Assembly (NCBI GenBank): GCA_015487905.1
Contig: WFOX01000070.1
Location: 1-18,027 of the forward strand
Origin: Mariprofundales bacterium
GTDB lineage: Bacteria; Pseudomonadota; Zetaproteobacteria; Mariprofundales; S012-25
Length of the DNA stretch: 18,027 nucleotides
Direction: 5' to 3'
Shown: piece after piece, positions 6,580 through 14,322 of the stretch
Layout of the letters: every line of letters starts with the position of its first letter
Numbering within the stretch: the first letter of the stretch is position 1
Notes under the pieces: generated by a model
The model's input: only the letters and a program-made list of their open reading frames with translations
The model's database searches: none
Told to the model about the DNA's origin: nothing
Made by a program: the position numbers and the translations under genes

Positions 6580-6954
6580 GGCATCCAAGAGCTTGGCGAG
6601 CACCTCAAACGGAAAGGGCTTGCCAAGGATCGGGATTTTGGGGCCTTCGTGCTCAGTTTTGAGTTCTTCAGGCGCCTGCGTGATGAAGACGATGCGGGGA
6701 AGAAGCTCGGGGCGCGCAACAGCAAGCGATTGCCACACGGCCTCGCCGTCCAACACCGGCAACCGATAATCCAAGAGAATCAAGTGCCAGCGGCGGCGCG
6801 GGTCTTGGGCGGCGCGCAAAGCCGCAATGCCGTCGCGCGCCACGAGCAAGTCCAGCGCCACGCCCCGCTCGGAGGCATAGCGGACGAGGTGCCGCTCCAA
6901 CGCCTTGGCGACAAGCGGCTCGTCCTCTGCGATCAATACGCCCACGCGCTGCAC
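6547..6954 (-). CDS. Stand-alone response-regulator receiver protein
   Basis: The 135-residue protein is a single CheY-like receiver domain with no DNA-binding or enzymatic output. The acidic pocket is E10/D11 in LIAEDEP, the phospho-acceptor is D62 in LLDYRLPVLDG, the switch threonine is T92 in IVFITQAP, and the conserved lysine is K112 in GKPF. The insert between T92 and K112 is slightly long. GTG 6954 gives the natural start MQRVGVLIAEDEP. TTG 6978 and TTG 6963 are in-frame alternatives, and none has a clear Shine-Dalgarno sequence. It is convergent with the hybrid kinase, and the two share CTAG as their stops. It is divergent from the metallopeptidase. It may accept phosphate from the kinase through an HPt protein elsewhere; this is inference from position only. 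Confidence 0.9.
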   Translation of the reverse strand: MQRVGVLIAEDEPLVAKALERHLVRYASERGVALDLLVARDGIAALRAAQDPRRRWHLILLDYRLPVLDGEAVWQSLAVARPELLPRIVFITQAPEELKTEHEGPKIPILGKPFPFEVLAKLLDAVLRRTSSKAR

Positions 6955-6990
6955 GATGAGCAAGCATGGATGCCGCAAGGAACGAGGTCA

Positions 6991-7401
6991 ATGGGCTTGA
7001 CGCTTCGCGCGTGCTCGGCACCTTTGCTTGCTATGGATGAGGCGATCGTGCAAGCCGCGCGCGCAGCCATTGCGGCGCTTCCCGCTTCGTTGCAAAAGCC
7101 GCTTGCGCATGTGCTCATCCTCGTGGAGGACTGGCCCGATGCGGACACATTGCGCGCATTGGGCATAGACAACCCGGAAGAGCTGCTGGGCGTGTTTGAG
7201 GGCGAAGGGGGATTCGTGGAAGCATCCTTGGCGCCGACGGGCAAGCTTCCTGAGCGCATTCGTTTGTTTGCAGAGCCGCTGCGCCGCCATTGCGAAGCCA
7301 CGGGGGAATCGTTGCAAGAGGCCGTGCGCACCACCCTTTGGCACGAAATCGGCCACTTTTTCGGATTTTCCGATGAAGAACTCGCCGCGCTCGGGCTCTG
7401 A
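6991..7401 (+). CDS. Zincin-like metallopeptidase family protein
   Basis: This small cytosolic protein carries the zinc-protease signature HEIGHFFGFSDEEL near its C terminus. The two histidines and the glutamate of HExxH, plus the GFSDEEL extension, match the small 'metallopeptidase family' proteins of about 120-130 residues. The N-terminal half (AALPASLQKPLAHVLILVEDWP) matches the usual opening of that family. Two starts compete. ATG 6991 has AAGGA and GAGG upstream and gives 136 residues. ATG 7033 gives 122 residues, beginning MDEAIVQAARAAIAALP, which fits the family better but lacks a Shine-Dalgarno sequence. The natural substrate is unknown. It overlaps the moxR start by 29 bases, so it is the first gene of a four-gene plus-strand unit. 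Confidence 0.85.
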   Translation: MGLTLRACSAPLLAMDEAIVQAARAAIAALPASLQKPLAHVLILVEDWPDADTLRALGIDNPEELLGVFEGEGGFVEASLAPTGKLPERIRLFAEPLRRHCEATGESLQEAVRTTLWHEIGHFFGFSDEELAALGL

Positions 7402-8299
7402 TCCGCGCAAGCGGTTGCTGGCCGTGGAAGCGGCCGTGGAGCGCGCGCTGGCCGGCAAATCCGAGATCGTGCGCTTGGTGCTCGTGGCGATGATCGCCAA
7501 AGGCCATGTGCTTTTGGAAGATCCTCCCGGCGTGGGCAAAACGACGCTCGCTGAGGCCATCGCGCGCGCCTTCGGCGCCGACTTCGGCCGCATCCAGTTC
7601 ACGGCGGATCTTATGCCTGCGGACATCACGGGCGTGGAGGTCTATGACCCCGCCAAGCGCAGCTTCGTGTTCCATCCCGGCCCCATCTTTCACCACATCG
7701 TGCTTGCGGACGAGATCAACCGCGCAAGCCCCAAAACGCAATCGGCGCTTTTGGAGGCGATGGCCGAGGGGCGCGTGAGCGTGGAGCGCACGACCCATGC
7801 GCTTCCCGATCCCTTCTTCGTGATCGCCACGCAAAACCCCTTGGAGCATCTCGGCGTGTTTCCGCTGCCCGAGGCGCAGTTGGATCGCTTTTTCATGCGG
7901 CTTTCGCTCGGCTATCCCGATGCCGAGGCCGAGCGCGAGGTGCTCACGGGCCGCGCCGGGCGCGAGCGCTTGCAGGAGATCGCTCCTGTGGCGTGCTGGG
8001 AAGATTTGGCTGCGGCCCGTGCGCTTGCGCTCAACGAGCCGCCGCCTGTGCTTGTGGATTACCTGCTTGCGGTCGTGCGCGCCTCGCGTGCGCGCTGGGA
8101 GCTTGGGATTTCGCCGCGCGCAGCGCGCCATTGGCTCGTAGCCACGCAAGTGCTTGCCTGGCTGGAAGGCGAGCCTTTCCCTACGGCGTTTCACGCCCAG
8201 CGCGTGGCCGTGCCCGTGCTTGCGCATCGCGTGCGTGCAGGCGAGGACGCGCAAGCCGCATTGCAGGCGCTGCTCGCTGAGGTGCCCGTGCCCGCATGA
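7373..8299 (+). CDS. MoxR-family AAA+ ATPase
   Basis: MoxR proteins are chaperone-like AAA+ ATPases that remodel partner proteins, often together with adjacent DUF58/VWA proteins. The 308-residue protein has Walker A DPPGVGKTT (50-58), Walker B IVLADEINRA (109-118), sensor-1 ATQNP (152-156), the LPEAQLDRFFM motif (165-175) and a sensor-2 region GISPRAAR (245-252). No membrane segment is present, so it is cytosolic. The start at ATG 7373 lies inside the end of the metallopeptidase gene; the conserved domain begins around residue 15. The stop overlaps the next start as ATGA (8296-8299). The moxR-DUF58-transglutaminase order is a known conserved trio in proteobacteria, but its exact client is not established. 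Confidence 0.95.
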   Translation: MKNSPRSGSDPRKRLLAVEAAVERALAGKSEIVRLVLVAMIAKGHVLLEDPPGVGKTTLAEAIARAFGADFGRIQFTADLMPADITGVEVYDPAKRSFVFHPGPIFHHIVLADEINRASPKTQSALLEAMAEGRVSVERTTHALPDPFFVIATQNPLEHLGVFPLPEAQLDRFFMRLSLGYPDAEAEREVLTGRAGRERLQEIAPVACWEDLAAARALALNEPPPVLVDYLLAVVRASRARWELGISPRAARHWLVATQVLAWLEGEPFPTAFHAQRVAVPVLAHRVRAGEDAQAALQALLAEVPVPA

Positions 8300-9258
8300 A
8301 CGGCACACGCGCCGAGGTTCCGCTTCCTTTCTGGGTGCGGCGGCTGCTTGCGTGGCTCGTGCGCTTGCGCCTGCGCCTGGGCGGCTTGGAGATGGGCCTT
8401 ACCGAAGCCGGCTGGATCTTCGCAGGCTCGGTGGCGGGCGCTTGGGCTGCGGCGACGAGCTCCGGCAACAACCTGCTCGTGCTTGCAGCGGCGCTGGGCA
8501 CGGGCGTGCTCATCGCCGCCTTTGTAGAGGGCTTGCGCATGCTTAGGGCCGTGCCAACGGGATCACTTGCCGGCACATGGCTTGTGCCGCCCGCAAGTGC
8601 GCAAACGCGCCCGCTTGCGCGGCTTCCTGCGCCTGGGCGTGTGCAGATCAAGATGCCCAAAGGTCTGCACGCGGAGATCGTGGATGACGGAACACGCGCA
8701 TGGCTTTCGCTGCGCGCGGCACCTGCGGCTCCGCGCGGCGTGTATCGGTTGCGCAGCCTGATCTGCACCACGGCGGCACCGGCCGGCATCTTCGTGCTTG
8801 CGCGCACGCTGCCGGCTCGTTTGGAAATCGTCGTGCCGCCGGGCATGCGCGCACCGGCTTTGCACCCCTTGCGCGCCCGCTTCGGCATGGACTTTGAGGA
8901 TTTGCAACGCTATGCGCCCGGCGAGCCGCTTGCGCGCGTGCATTGGCGGCGTGCAGCCGGTCGCGCCCCCGAACAATGGCTCGTGAAACGCTTCCACGAT
9001 GAGGAACTCACGGAAGACGCCGCACTAACCGTGGATCTCCGTTTGCATGGCAAATCGCTGGAGGACTTGGAGGCGCTGCTCGCCGAGGCATGGGCGCTCG
9101 TGCAGCGCCCGGGTATGCGGCGCATCCGCGTGGGTGAAAAGGCCGCAGAGCTTGGGCAAGGGATTTTGCCGGCGGCGCGGCTGCTCGCGCAGGCACGCGC
9201 CCAAAACGCGCCCCCGCCCGTCGTGGAGGGGCGCTTGCTTTCACTGGCCGGCCCATGA
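8296..9258 (+). CDS. DUF58 domain membrane protein
   Basis: The 320-residue protein has a short basic cytosolic start and two adjacent hydrophobic helices at about 38-52 and 60-78, separated by the SSGNNLL turn seen in this family. It ends in a soluble domain with the DUF58 core motif FEDLQRYAPGEPLARVHWRRA (positions 200-220), followed by the WLVKRF strand (228-233). DUF58 proteins are linked to MoxR ATPases. The usual VWA-like metal site is not evident, as in many family members. It overlaps both neighbours by four bases (ATGA at 8296 and at 9255), indicating coupled translation of the trio. The role is inferred from context: a membrane partner of the MoxR ATPase and the transglutaminase-like protein. 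Confidence 0.9.
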   Translation: MNGTRAEVPLPFWVRRLLAWLVRLRLRLGGLEMGLTEAGWIFAGSVAGAWAAATSSGNNLLVLAAALGTGVLIAAFVEGLRMLRAVPTGSLAGTWLVPPASAQTRPLARLPAPGRVQIKMPKGLHAEIVDDGTRAWLSLRAAPAAPRGVYRLRSLICTTAAPAGIFVLARTLPARLEIVVPPGMRAPALHPLRARFGMDFEDLQRYAPGEPLARVHWRRAAGRAPEQWLVKRFHDEELTEDAALTVDLRLHGKSLEDLEALLAEAWALVQRPGMRRIRVGEKAAELGQGILPAARLLAQARAQNAPPPVVEGRLLSLAGP

Positions 9259-11138
9259 ACCGCGGGCCTGTGGAGCGCGCCACACTGGCCACACTTGCCG
9301 CAGGCATAGCCACGCTTGCGCTTTCGGACTTCGTGCGCCCTGTGATTTGGCTTGCGGCGCTTGTCTCGCTTACTTTTCGCTTTTTCTTCCCGCGTCTAGG
9401 TGCGCTTTCCGAGCGGGCCGCCTCGGCGCTCGGCTGGCTTGCGCTTTTGTTCGCCTGCGCGGAAGTCGCCACAGGGACGGCGTGGATTGAGGCGCTTACG
9501 GACTTTTTGCTGCTTCTTGCCGTCGTCGTCGTGTGGGAAGAGCCGTGCCCGCGCAACGATCTGCATCGGTTGATCGTGGCGGGCTTTCTTGTGCTTGCCT
9601 CCACGGTGCTTACGGACTCGGTCTTGCTGGCCGTGCCGCTTGCGGCTTGGGCGGCGCTCACCCTGCTTGCGGCCATGCGCATCCACGCGCAATCCCTGGC
9701 CGCCGCACCGCCGCGGCTTTCTGCGCGCGCGCTTTTCGCGATCGCGCTTGCGGCGCTTGCGCTCTTCATTCTCGCCCCGCGCACGGGCACAAACCCTTGG
9801 CTTTCGCCGCGCAGCCCGCGCATGGTGGTCACAGGCTTTGCGGATGTCGTGCGCTTGGGAAGCTTTGCGCGCAGCGAAAGCGAGCGTGTGGTGGCGCGCA
9901 TTGAAGCGCTTGGGCTTTCCGCCGCCGAGGCCAAGCGCCTGCTTACGCATCGTTATTGGCGCGGCGCCGTGCTATCCGTCTTCACAGGCCATGAGTGGCG
10001 GCGCGTAGAAGAGACAAGGATTGCAGGCCCCGCCCGCACCTTAGCCCTTGCGCACAGCCCCGTCCGAGCATGGCTTGCCCTCTATCGCGAACCCGTAAGC
10101 CACGCGTTTCTGCTCGTGCCGGAAGGCACCGTGCAGGTGCAAGCGCGCAAGCTTGTTCTCTCGGCCAACGACGCGGGCGAGCTGCGCTTCGTGCGCACGC
10201 CTTCTGCACGCATGCGCGTGCTGATCGGCATCGGCCGCGCCACGCCACCGCTGCGCCCACCTGTGGCCGCCGAGCGCGCCCAGGCGCACATTTCGCCTGC
10301 CGTGCGGCGCTTCGCGGCGCGCTTTGCGCATCTTGCGCCCGAAAAGGCCCTCACGGCGATGGAAGCGGAGATGCGCACATGGCGCTATGCGCTGGATGCG
10401 CAACCGGATCCGCAAGACCCGATCGGCTGGTTTTTGCAACACCGCTATGGGCATTGCGAGCTTTATGCGAGCGCCTTTGCGCTCGCTGCACGCGCGCTGG
10501 GACTGCCAAGCCGTGTTGTGACAGGCTATTTCGGCGGCGCATGGAATGAGTTCGGCCGCTACCTCGCGCTGCGCGCCCGCGATGCGCATGCGTGGGTGGA
10601 GGTATGGCTTGCCGGCCGATGGCAGCGCTTTGACCCCACCCCTCCTGTCCGCTGGCAACAGGCGCCCGCGCGCGGGCTTGCGCCTGCGCGCAAGCTCAAA
10701 GAAGCATGGGATGCGGTGAAGCTCGCTTGGTATCGCTATGTGCTCTCGTTTGATGCACGCACGCGCGCGCAACTTGCGGCCGCCTTGCTCGGCCTTTTCC
10801 CTTGGCTTTTTGGCGGCGCCGCCGCGCTCGGCCTGTATGTGCTTGCGCGGCAAGACCTGCGCGGCTGGGTGCTTCGCCGTTGGCTCGCCCACTATGCACC
10901 CGAACGCGCACCCGGTGCGCCCTTGCGCACGCTTGCCGTCTTTGCCGACGAAGAAGGCATGCGCTTTGTGCGCCGCTGGGAAGCGGCGCGCTACGGCATG
11001 GCGCCGCCTGTGCCCTGGGGCATGTTCTTGCGCGCGCTGTGGCGGCTTAGCCGGCGTAAGGATTTGCAGGGCGTTGCCACGGCGCGCCGTGCTGGGCATC
11101 GGCGCGCACGCGCGCACACACGCCGAGAAGAAACATGA
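9255..11138 (+). CDS. tgpA: TgpA-like membrane protein with transglutaminase core
   Basis: The 627-residue protein has five or six N-terminal TM helices between about 10 and 174 (DUF3488-type region) and a periplasmic part that includes a transglutaminase-like domain. A final TM helix lies at about 507-530, followed by a cytosolic tail. The cysteine-protease-like triad is visible: C401 in RYGHCELYASAFALAARALG, H445 in RDAHAWVEV and D460 in WQRFDPTPP. TgpA of Pseudomonas is a related periplasmic transglutaminase-like protein; the substrate here is unknown. It is coupled to the DUF58 gene by ATGA. The last 28 residues are Arg-rich, low in complexity and antisense to the end of rodA, with a 92-base convergent overlap. 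This tail may be a recent read-through extension rather than a conserved part. Confidence 0.93.
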   Translation: MNRGPVERATLATLAAGIATLALSDFVRPVIWLAALVSLTFRFFFPRLGALSERAASALGWLALLFACAEVATGTAWIEALTDFLLLLAVVVVWEEPCPRNDLHRLIVAGFLVLASTVLTDSVLLAVPLAAWAALTLLAAMRIHAQSLAAAPPRLSARALFAIALAALALFILAPRTGTNPWLSPRSPRMVVTGFADVVRLGSFARSESERVVARIEALGLSAAEAKRLLTHRYWRGAVLSVFTGHEWRRVEETRIAGPARTLALAHSPVRAWLALYREPVSHAFLLVPEGTVQVQARKLVLSANDAGELRFVRTPSARMRVLIGIGRATPPLRPPVAAERAQAHISPAVRRFAARFAHLAPEKALTAMEAEMRTWRYALDAQPDPQDPIGWFLQHRYGHCELYASAFALAARALGLPSRVVTGYFGGAWNEFGRYLALRARDAHAWVEVWLAGRWQRFDPTPPVRWQQAPARGLAPARKLKEAWDAVKLAWYRYVLSFDARTRAQLAAALLGLFPWLFGGAAALGLYVLARQDLRGWVLRRWLAHYAPERAPGAPLRTLAVFADEEGMRFVRRWEAARYGMAPPVPWGMFLRALWRLSRRKDLQGVATARRAGHRRARAHTRREET

Positions 11139-12159
11139 GCGTCACCAATGAGGAACCGCCGTAGCTTATAAGCGGCAGCGGCACGCCGACCACGGGCAGC
11201 AGGCCGCTTGCCATGCCGATGTTCACGAACACATACAGCGCGAACGCCCCCGCTACACCAGCGACGATCAAGGCGCCGAAGCGCGTAGGCGCGCGCGCGG
11301 CAATGCCAAGCAAATGCCAAATGAGGGCCGCATAGAGCAGCAACAGCACGCTTGCGGCAAGCAGCCCTCCTTCCTCTGCAAGCACGGCGAAAATGAAGTC
11401 CGTGTGCTGCTCGGGAAGAAAGTGCAACCGTGCTTGATCGCCGTGCAGCCAGCCCTTGCCGAAGATGCCGCCGGAACCGATGGCGATCTTGGATTGCAAC
11501 ACATGATAGCCCGCACCGAGCGGATCCCGCTCCGGATGCAAAAACACGAGCACGCGCGCGCGCTGATAGTCGTGCAAGCCATAGCGCCACATAAGCGGCA
11601 GGCTTGCCGCGGCCACAAGCAAGCCCGCAAGCGCCCAGCGCCATCCAAGCCCGGCCACGAACACGAGCCATGCCGCAAGCCCCAAGGTGATGAGCGCCGT
11701 GCCCAGATCCGGCTGCAACGCAATCAGCAACACCGGCACAAGCACGATGGCCAGCGCTGCAAGCACCGTGCGTGCGTCGCGCGGCTCCTTATCCGCAAGC
11801 CAATGCGCAAGCGCAAGCAACACCGCCCACTTTGCAGGCTCGGAGGTTTGCAGGCTCACGAGGCCGAGATCCAACCAGCGCCTTGCGCCCATGCGCACAT
11901 CGCCGAAGAGCAGCGTGGCAAGCAAAAGCCCGAGCGCCGCCGCATAGGCAGGCCAAGCCAAGCGCGCCCAAATGCGCAGCGGCACGAGCGCCCCGACCCC
12001 CCACGCCACGAGGCCCAAACACCAAAACAACGCTTGGCGACGCACAAGCCCCACATCACCGAAATGCACGGCCGAATACAAGGTAGCCAAGCCCATCGCG
12101 GCCAAACACGCCACCCAGCCCGCCAGCCAAGGATCCCAGACCTCTTGCAAGCGTCTCAT
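11047..12159 (-). CDS. rodA: Peptidoglycan glycosyltransferase RodA
   Basis: RodA is the SEDS-family glycosyltransferase that polymerises lipid II during cell elongation together with PBP2. The 370-residue protein has about ten TM helices. The family motif WLDLGLVSLQTSEPAKWA (95-112) contains E107; the more usual sequence is QPSE, so QTSEP is a mild variant. The long periplasmic loop has HPERDPLGAGYHVLQSKIAIGSGG (208-231) and the catalytic region LPEQHTDFIFAVLAEE (248-263), with D254 as the expected catalytic Asp. VVGVPLPLISYGGSS lies at 323-337. ATG 12159 gives the natural start MRRLQEVWDPW and an ATGA overlap with mrdA. A longer in-frame extension upstream merely shadows mrdA. Its last 31 codons overlap the end of tgpA on the other strand. 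Confidence 0.96.
   Translation of the reverse strand: MRRLQEVWDPWLAGWVACLAAMGLATLYSAVHFGDVGLVRRQALFWCLGLVAWGVGALVPLRIWARLAWPAYAAALGLLLATLLFGDVRMGARRWLDLGLVSLQTSEPAKWAVLLALAHWLADKEPRDARTVLAALAIVLVPVLLIALQPDLGTALITLGLAAWLVFVAGLGWRWALAGLLVAAASLPLMWRYGLHDYQRARVLVFLHPERDPLGAGYHVLQSKIAIGSGGIFGKGWLHGDQARLHFLPEQHTDFIFAVLAEEGGLLAASVLLLLYAALIWHLLGIAARAPTRFGALIVAGVAGAFALYVFVNIGMASGLLPVVGVPLPLISYGGSSLVTLMFLLGVCARVRADAQHGAPWQRPANPYAG
11078..11091. repeat. 14-bp perfect palindrome in the tgpA/rodA overlap
   Basis: CACGGCGCGCCGTG reads the same on both strands and lies inside the 92-base region where the two genes' coding ends overlap. It could form a small GC-rich hairpin in either transcript, but no U-run follows. 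In such a GC-rich sequence it may be chance. Confidence 0.5.
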
Positions 12160-13937
12160 CGCTGCGCCTCCCGAAGCCGCGCCTCCATGCGCGCAAGCGC
12201 GCGCACCACCGCGGCGGCGACCGGCGCCGCCACAGCCCCCCCATGCCCGCCCCGCTCCACGATGACCGCAAATGCATAGCGCGGGCGGTCGGCAGGCGCA
12301 AAACCTGCAAACCAGGCGTGGGCGACATCGTGCGCCTTGTCCACTTCCGCCGTGCCCGTTTTGCCCGCCACAGGCCAGGGCACATGCAAAAAGGCCGCAT
12401 GCGCCGTGCCGCGCGGGTCTGCGACCACGCCACGCAAGGCCCGATGCAGGCGCGCAAGCGCCCCAAAAGGCACCGAGATCGTGCGCATCACGCGAGGCGC
12501 GGCATCCAAAGCGAGCTTCGGGCGCAAGAGCTTGCCGCCATTGGCCAGCGCGGCCATGAGCCTGGCGATTTGCAAGGGGGTGGCCGTGACCGCGCCTTGG
12601 CCGATCGCCGTGATCATCGTCTCGCCGCGATACCAGTTGCGCCTTCTGCCGCGCAGCTTGCGATGGAACAAGCGCGTGAGATACGGATGCTTGGCCGGAA
12701 TTACGCCCGCTTGCTCGCCGGCAAGTGGAATGCCGGTTTTCTCGCCAAGCCCCCAGCGCGCCGCCTCTTCCGAAAGACGCTCCATGCCCAGCGCATCGCC
12801 CAGCAGATAAAAATACACATCGCAGGATTCCACGAGCGCGCGCACAAGCCCCACGCGCCCGTGCCCCTCTTTGCGCCAACAGCGCAAATCGCGATCGGCC
12901 AAGTGGATCGCGCCTGTGCAGGTGATCCGTTGATGCACGAGCGGAAGCTCGGCCCGCATGCCCGCCATCGCCGTGATCACCTTGAAGACGGAACCAGGCG
13001 GATATGCGGCTTGATACGCGCGGTTCATCAAAGGCTTGCGCGGATCGCGCCGCAATGCCTGCCACTGTTCCCACCGCAGCCCGCCCACAAACGCGTTCGG
13101 ATCAAAACTCGGCCGCGACACCATCGCGATGACATCGCCTGTTTGCACATCCAACACGACGACTGCGCCCTCGCGCGGCCCCAGCGCCTGCCAGGCCGCG
13201 CGCTGCACTTCAAGATCCAACGCAAGCCGCACATCTTGGCCGCGCGTAGGCGGCGTTTCGTTGAGCACCGCCACGCGCCGCCCGCGCGCATCCACCTCAA
13301 TCTCGCGCCAGCCCAGGCGCCCGTGCAACCGCGCCTCAAAGCGGCGCTCGGCGCCCGTGCGCCCGACATATTCCGTGGCCAAGTAGCTGCGTCGCAAATC
13401 CTCGGGGCCTGCAAGCGAGAGATACCCCACGATGTGCGCGGCCACAGGCCCGGCGGGATAGGCGCGGTAGGGCGCAGCCTCCACGCCAAGCCCGGGCAGC
13501 CGATGCAGCCGCGCAGCAAGCCAAGCGACCTTGCCCCACGCGAGCCGATCGGCAAGCAGCACGGGGCGATCCGGACGCGCCCGCGCCATGCGCGCGCGCA
13601 TGCGCGCAAGCCGCGCATCTCCCCATCCAAGCGCACGCGCCACCACATTCAGCACCTCTTGGGCCTTTTCGCCTGCGATCTCGGGCGTGATCACGACTCG
13701 GAACGCCGTGCGATTGACAGCGAGCCCTCGTCCCTCACGGTCAAAGATCTCGCCGCGCACGGGAAGAATCGGCACGAGCCGCACGCGATTGTGCGCAGCC
13801 ATGCGCGCAAAGCGCGCATGCTCCATCCACGCAAGCTGCACCTCGCGGGCAAGCAAAACCGCGAACAGCCCAACGACGAGCGCGCGTGCAAGCCAAAGGC
13901 GCCGTTCAAAGCGCCTTCTCGGCTCAAGCAACCCCAA
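12156..13937 (-). CDS. mrdA: Penicillin-binding protein 2 (elongation transpeptidase)
   Basis: PBP2 cross-links peptidoglycan in the elongasome and stimulates RodA. The 593-residue protein has one TM anchor at about 15-33 and a dimerisation/pedestal region containing LPVRGEIFDREGRGLAVN (58-75). The transpeptidase domain has the nucleophile S316 in PPGSVFK with K319, the second motif S371-C372-D373 and the third motif K526-T527-G528-T529. All three motifs are intact. C340, C353, H359 and C372 have the spacing of a zinc site described for some PBP2 proteins, here in a Cys-rich form. The frame gives TTG 13937 as start, overlapping the mreD end by 14 bases; another TTG at 13931 is possible. No strong Shine-Dalgarno sequence is seen. 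It is coupled to rodA by ATGA. Confidence 0.96.
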   Translation of the reverse strand: MGLLEPRRRFERRLWLARALVVGLFAVLLAREVQLAWMEHARFARMAAHNRVRLVPILPVRGEIFDREGRGLAVNRTAFRVVITPEIAGEKAQEVLNVVARALGWGDARLARMRARMARARPDRPVLLADRLAWGKVAWLAARLHRLPGLGVEAAPYRAYPAGPVAAHIVGYLSLAGPEDLRRSYLATEYVGRTGAERRFEARLHGRLGWREIEVDARGRRVAVLNETPPTRGQDVRLALDLEVQRAAWQALGPREGAVVVLDVQTGDVIAMVSRPSFDPNAFVGGLRWEQWQALRRDPRKPLMNRAYQAAYPPGSVFKVITAMAGMRAELPLVHQRITCTGAIHLADRDLRCWRKEGHGRVGLVRALVESCDVYFYLLGDALGMERLSEEAARWGLGEKTGIPLAGEQAGVIPAKHPYLTRLFHRKLRGRRRNWYRGETMITAIGQGAVTATPLQIARLMAALANGGKLLRPKLALDAAPRVMRTISVPFGALARLHRALRGVVADPRGTAHAAFLHVPWPVAGKTGTAEVDKAHDVAHAWFAGFAPADRPRYAFAVIVERGGHGGAVAAPVAAAVVRALARMEARLREAQR

Positions 13938-14322
13938 GCCGCTCGCCCCAAAGCCGCCAACTGATCACGAGCAACAGCGCGGTGAGCAGCAGCGAAGCGA
14001 AGGACCAGCCGGCCAGCGCCGGCATGACAAGCGCCGCCAAGGCCCAAAGCGCGCGCTGCGGCACCCCCGGCCCGATGCGCACATCCAGCCACGGCAACCA
14101 AATCCCGGCACCAAAAGCCCACCAAAGGTGCCAGGGCGCGCCCCAAAGCACGAGATCGTGCAGCCCAAGCAGCGGTGCTGCCCAGCGCCAACTTGCAGGG
14201 CTTGCAAGCACAAGCCCCCCAAGCACGGCAAGCGGCCAATCGGGCTGCGGCAAGTCCGGCCAAGCGAGCAGCGCAGGCACGCCGAGCAACGAAACCGCAG
14301 CCGCAAACGGCATCCCGCTCAC
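13924..14322 (-). CDS. mreD: Rod-shape protein MreD
   Basis: MreD is a small inner-membrane protein of the elongasome. The sequence is almost entirely hydrophobic with about four or five TM helices. It has the family-like PDWPLAVLGGLVLASP and LLGLHDLVLWGAPW segments, the latter corresponding to the conserved G-x-x-x-D-x-x-x-G region. GTG 14322 is chosen because it overlaps the mreC stop as GTGA, the junction style used repeatedly in this window; it gives 132 residues. An ATG at 14361 (145 residues, 43-base overlap with mreC) and an ATG at 14313 are alternatives. Either way the protein is shorter than the roughly 160 residues of Escherichia coli MreD. Sequence conservation is low, so the name rests partly on its place between mreC and mrdA. 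Confidence 0.88.
   Translation of the reverse strand: MSGMPFAAAVSLLGVPALLAWPDLPQPDWPLAVLGGLVLASPASWRWAAPLLGLHDLVLWGAPWHLWWAFGAGIWLPWLDVRIGPGVPQRALWALAALVMPALAGWSFASLLLTALLLVISWRLWGERLGVA

Noticed and set aside
6325..6990. Long plus-strand extension of the metallopeptidase frame
   Set aside because: It runs opposite the receiver gene and across the kinase end; the translation has no motif until the zincin region.
7361..7373. TCGGA-TTT-TCCGA mini-hairpin at the moxR start
   Set aside because: The stem is only five bases and codes for the metallopeptidase end; too weak to call a regulatory structure.
7115..8308. 397-residue open frame on the minus strand
   Set aside because: It is antisense to the metallopeptidase and moxR genes; the plus-strand frames carry the conserved motifs.
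12160..13074. N-terminal extension of rodA giving a 675-residue protein
   Set aside because: The extra 305 residues shadow mrdA in another frame and are low-complexity; the RodA family starts at ATG 12159.
12243..13964. 573-residue open frame on the plus strand
   Set aside because: It is fully antisense to mrdA, has Arg/His-rich low-complexity translation and no family motif; it is a product of high GC content opposite a real gene.
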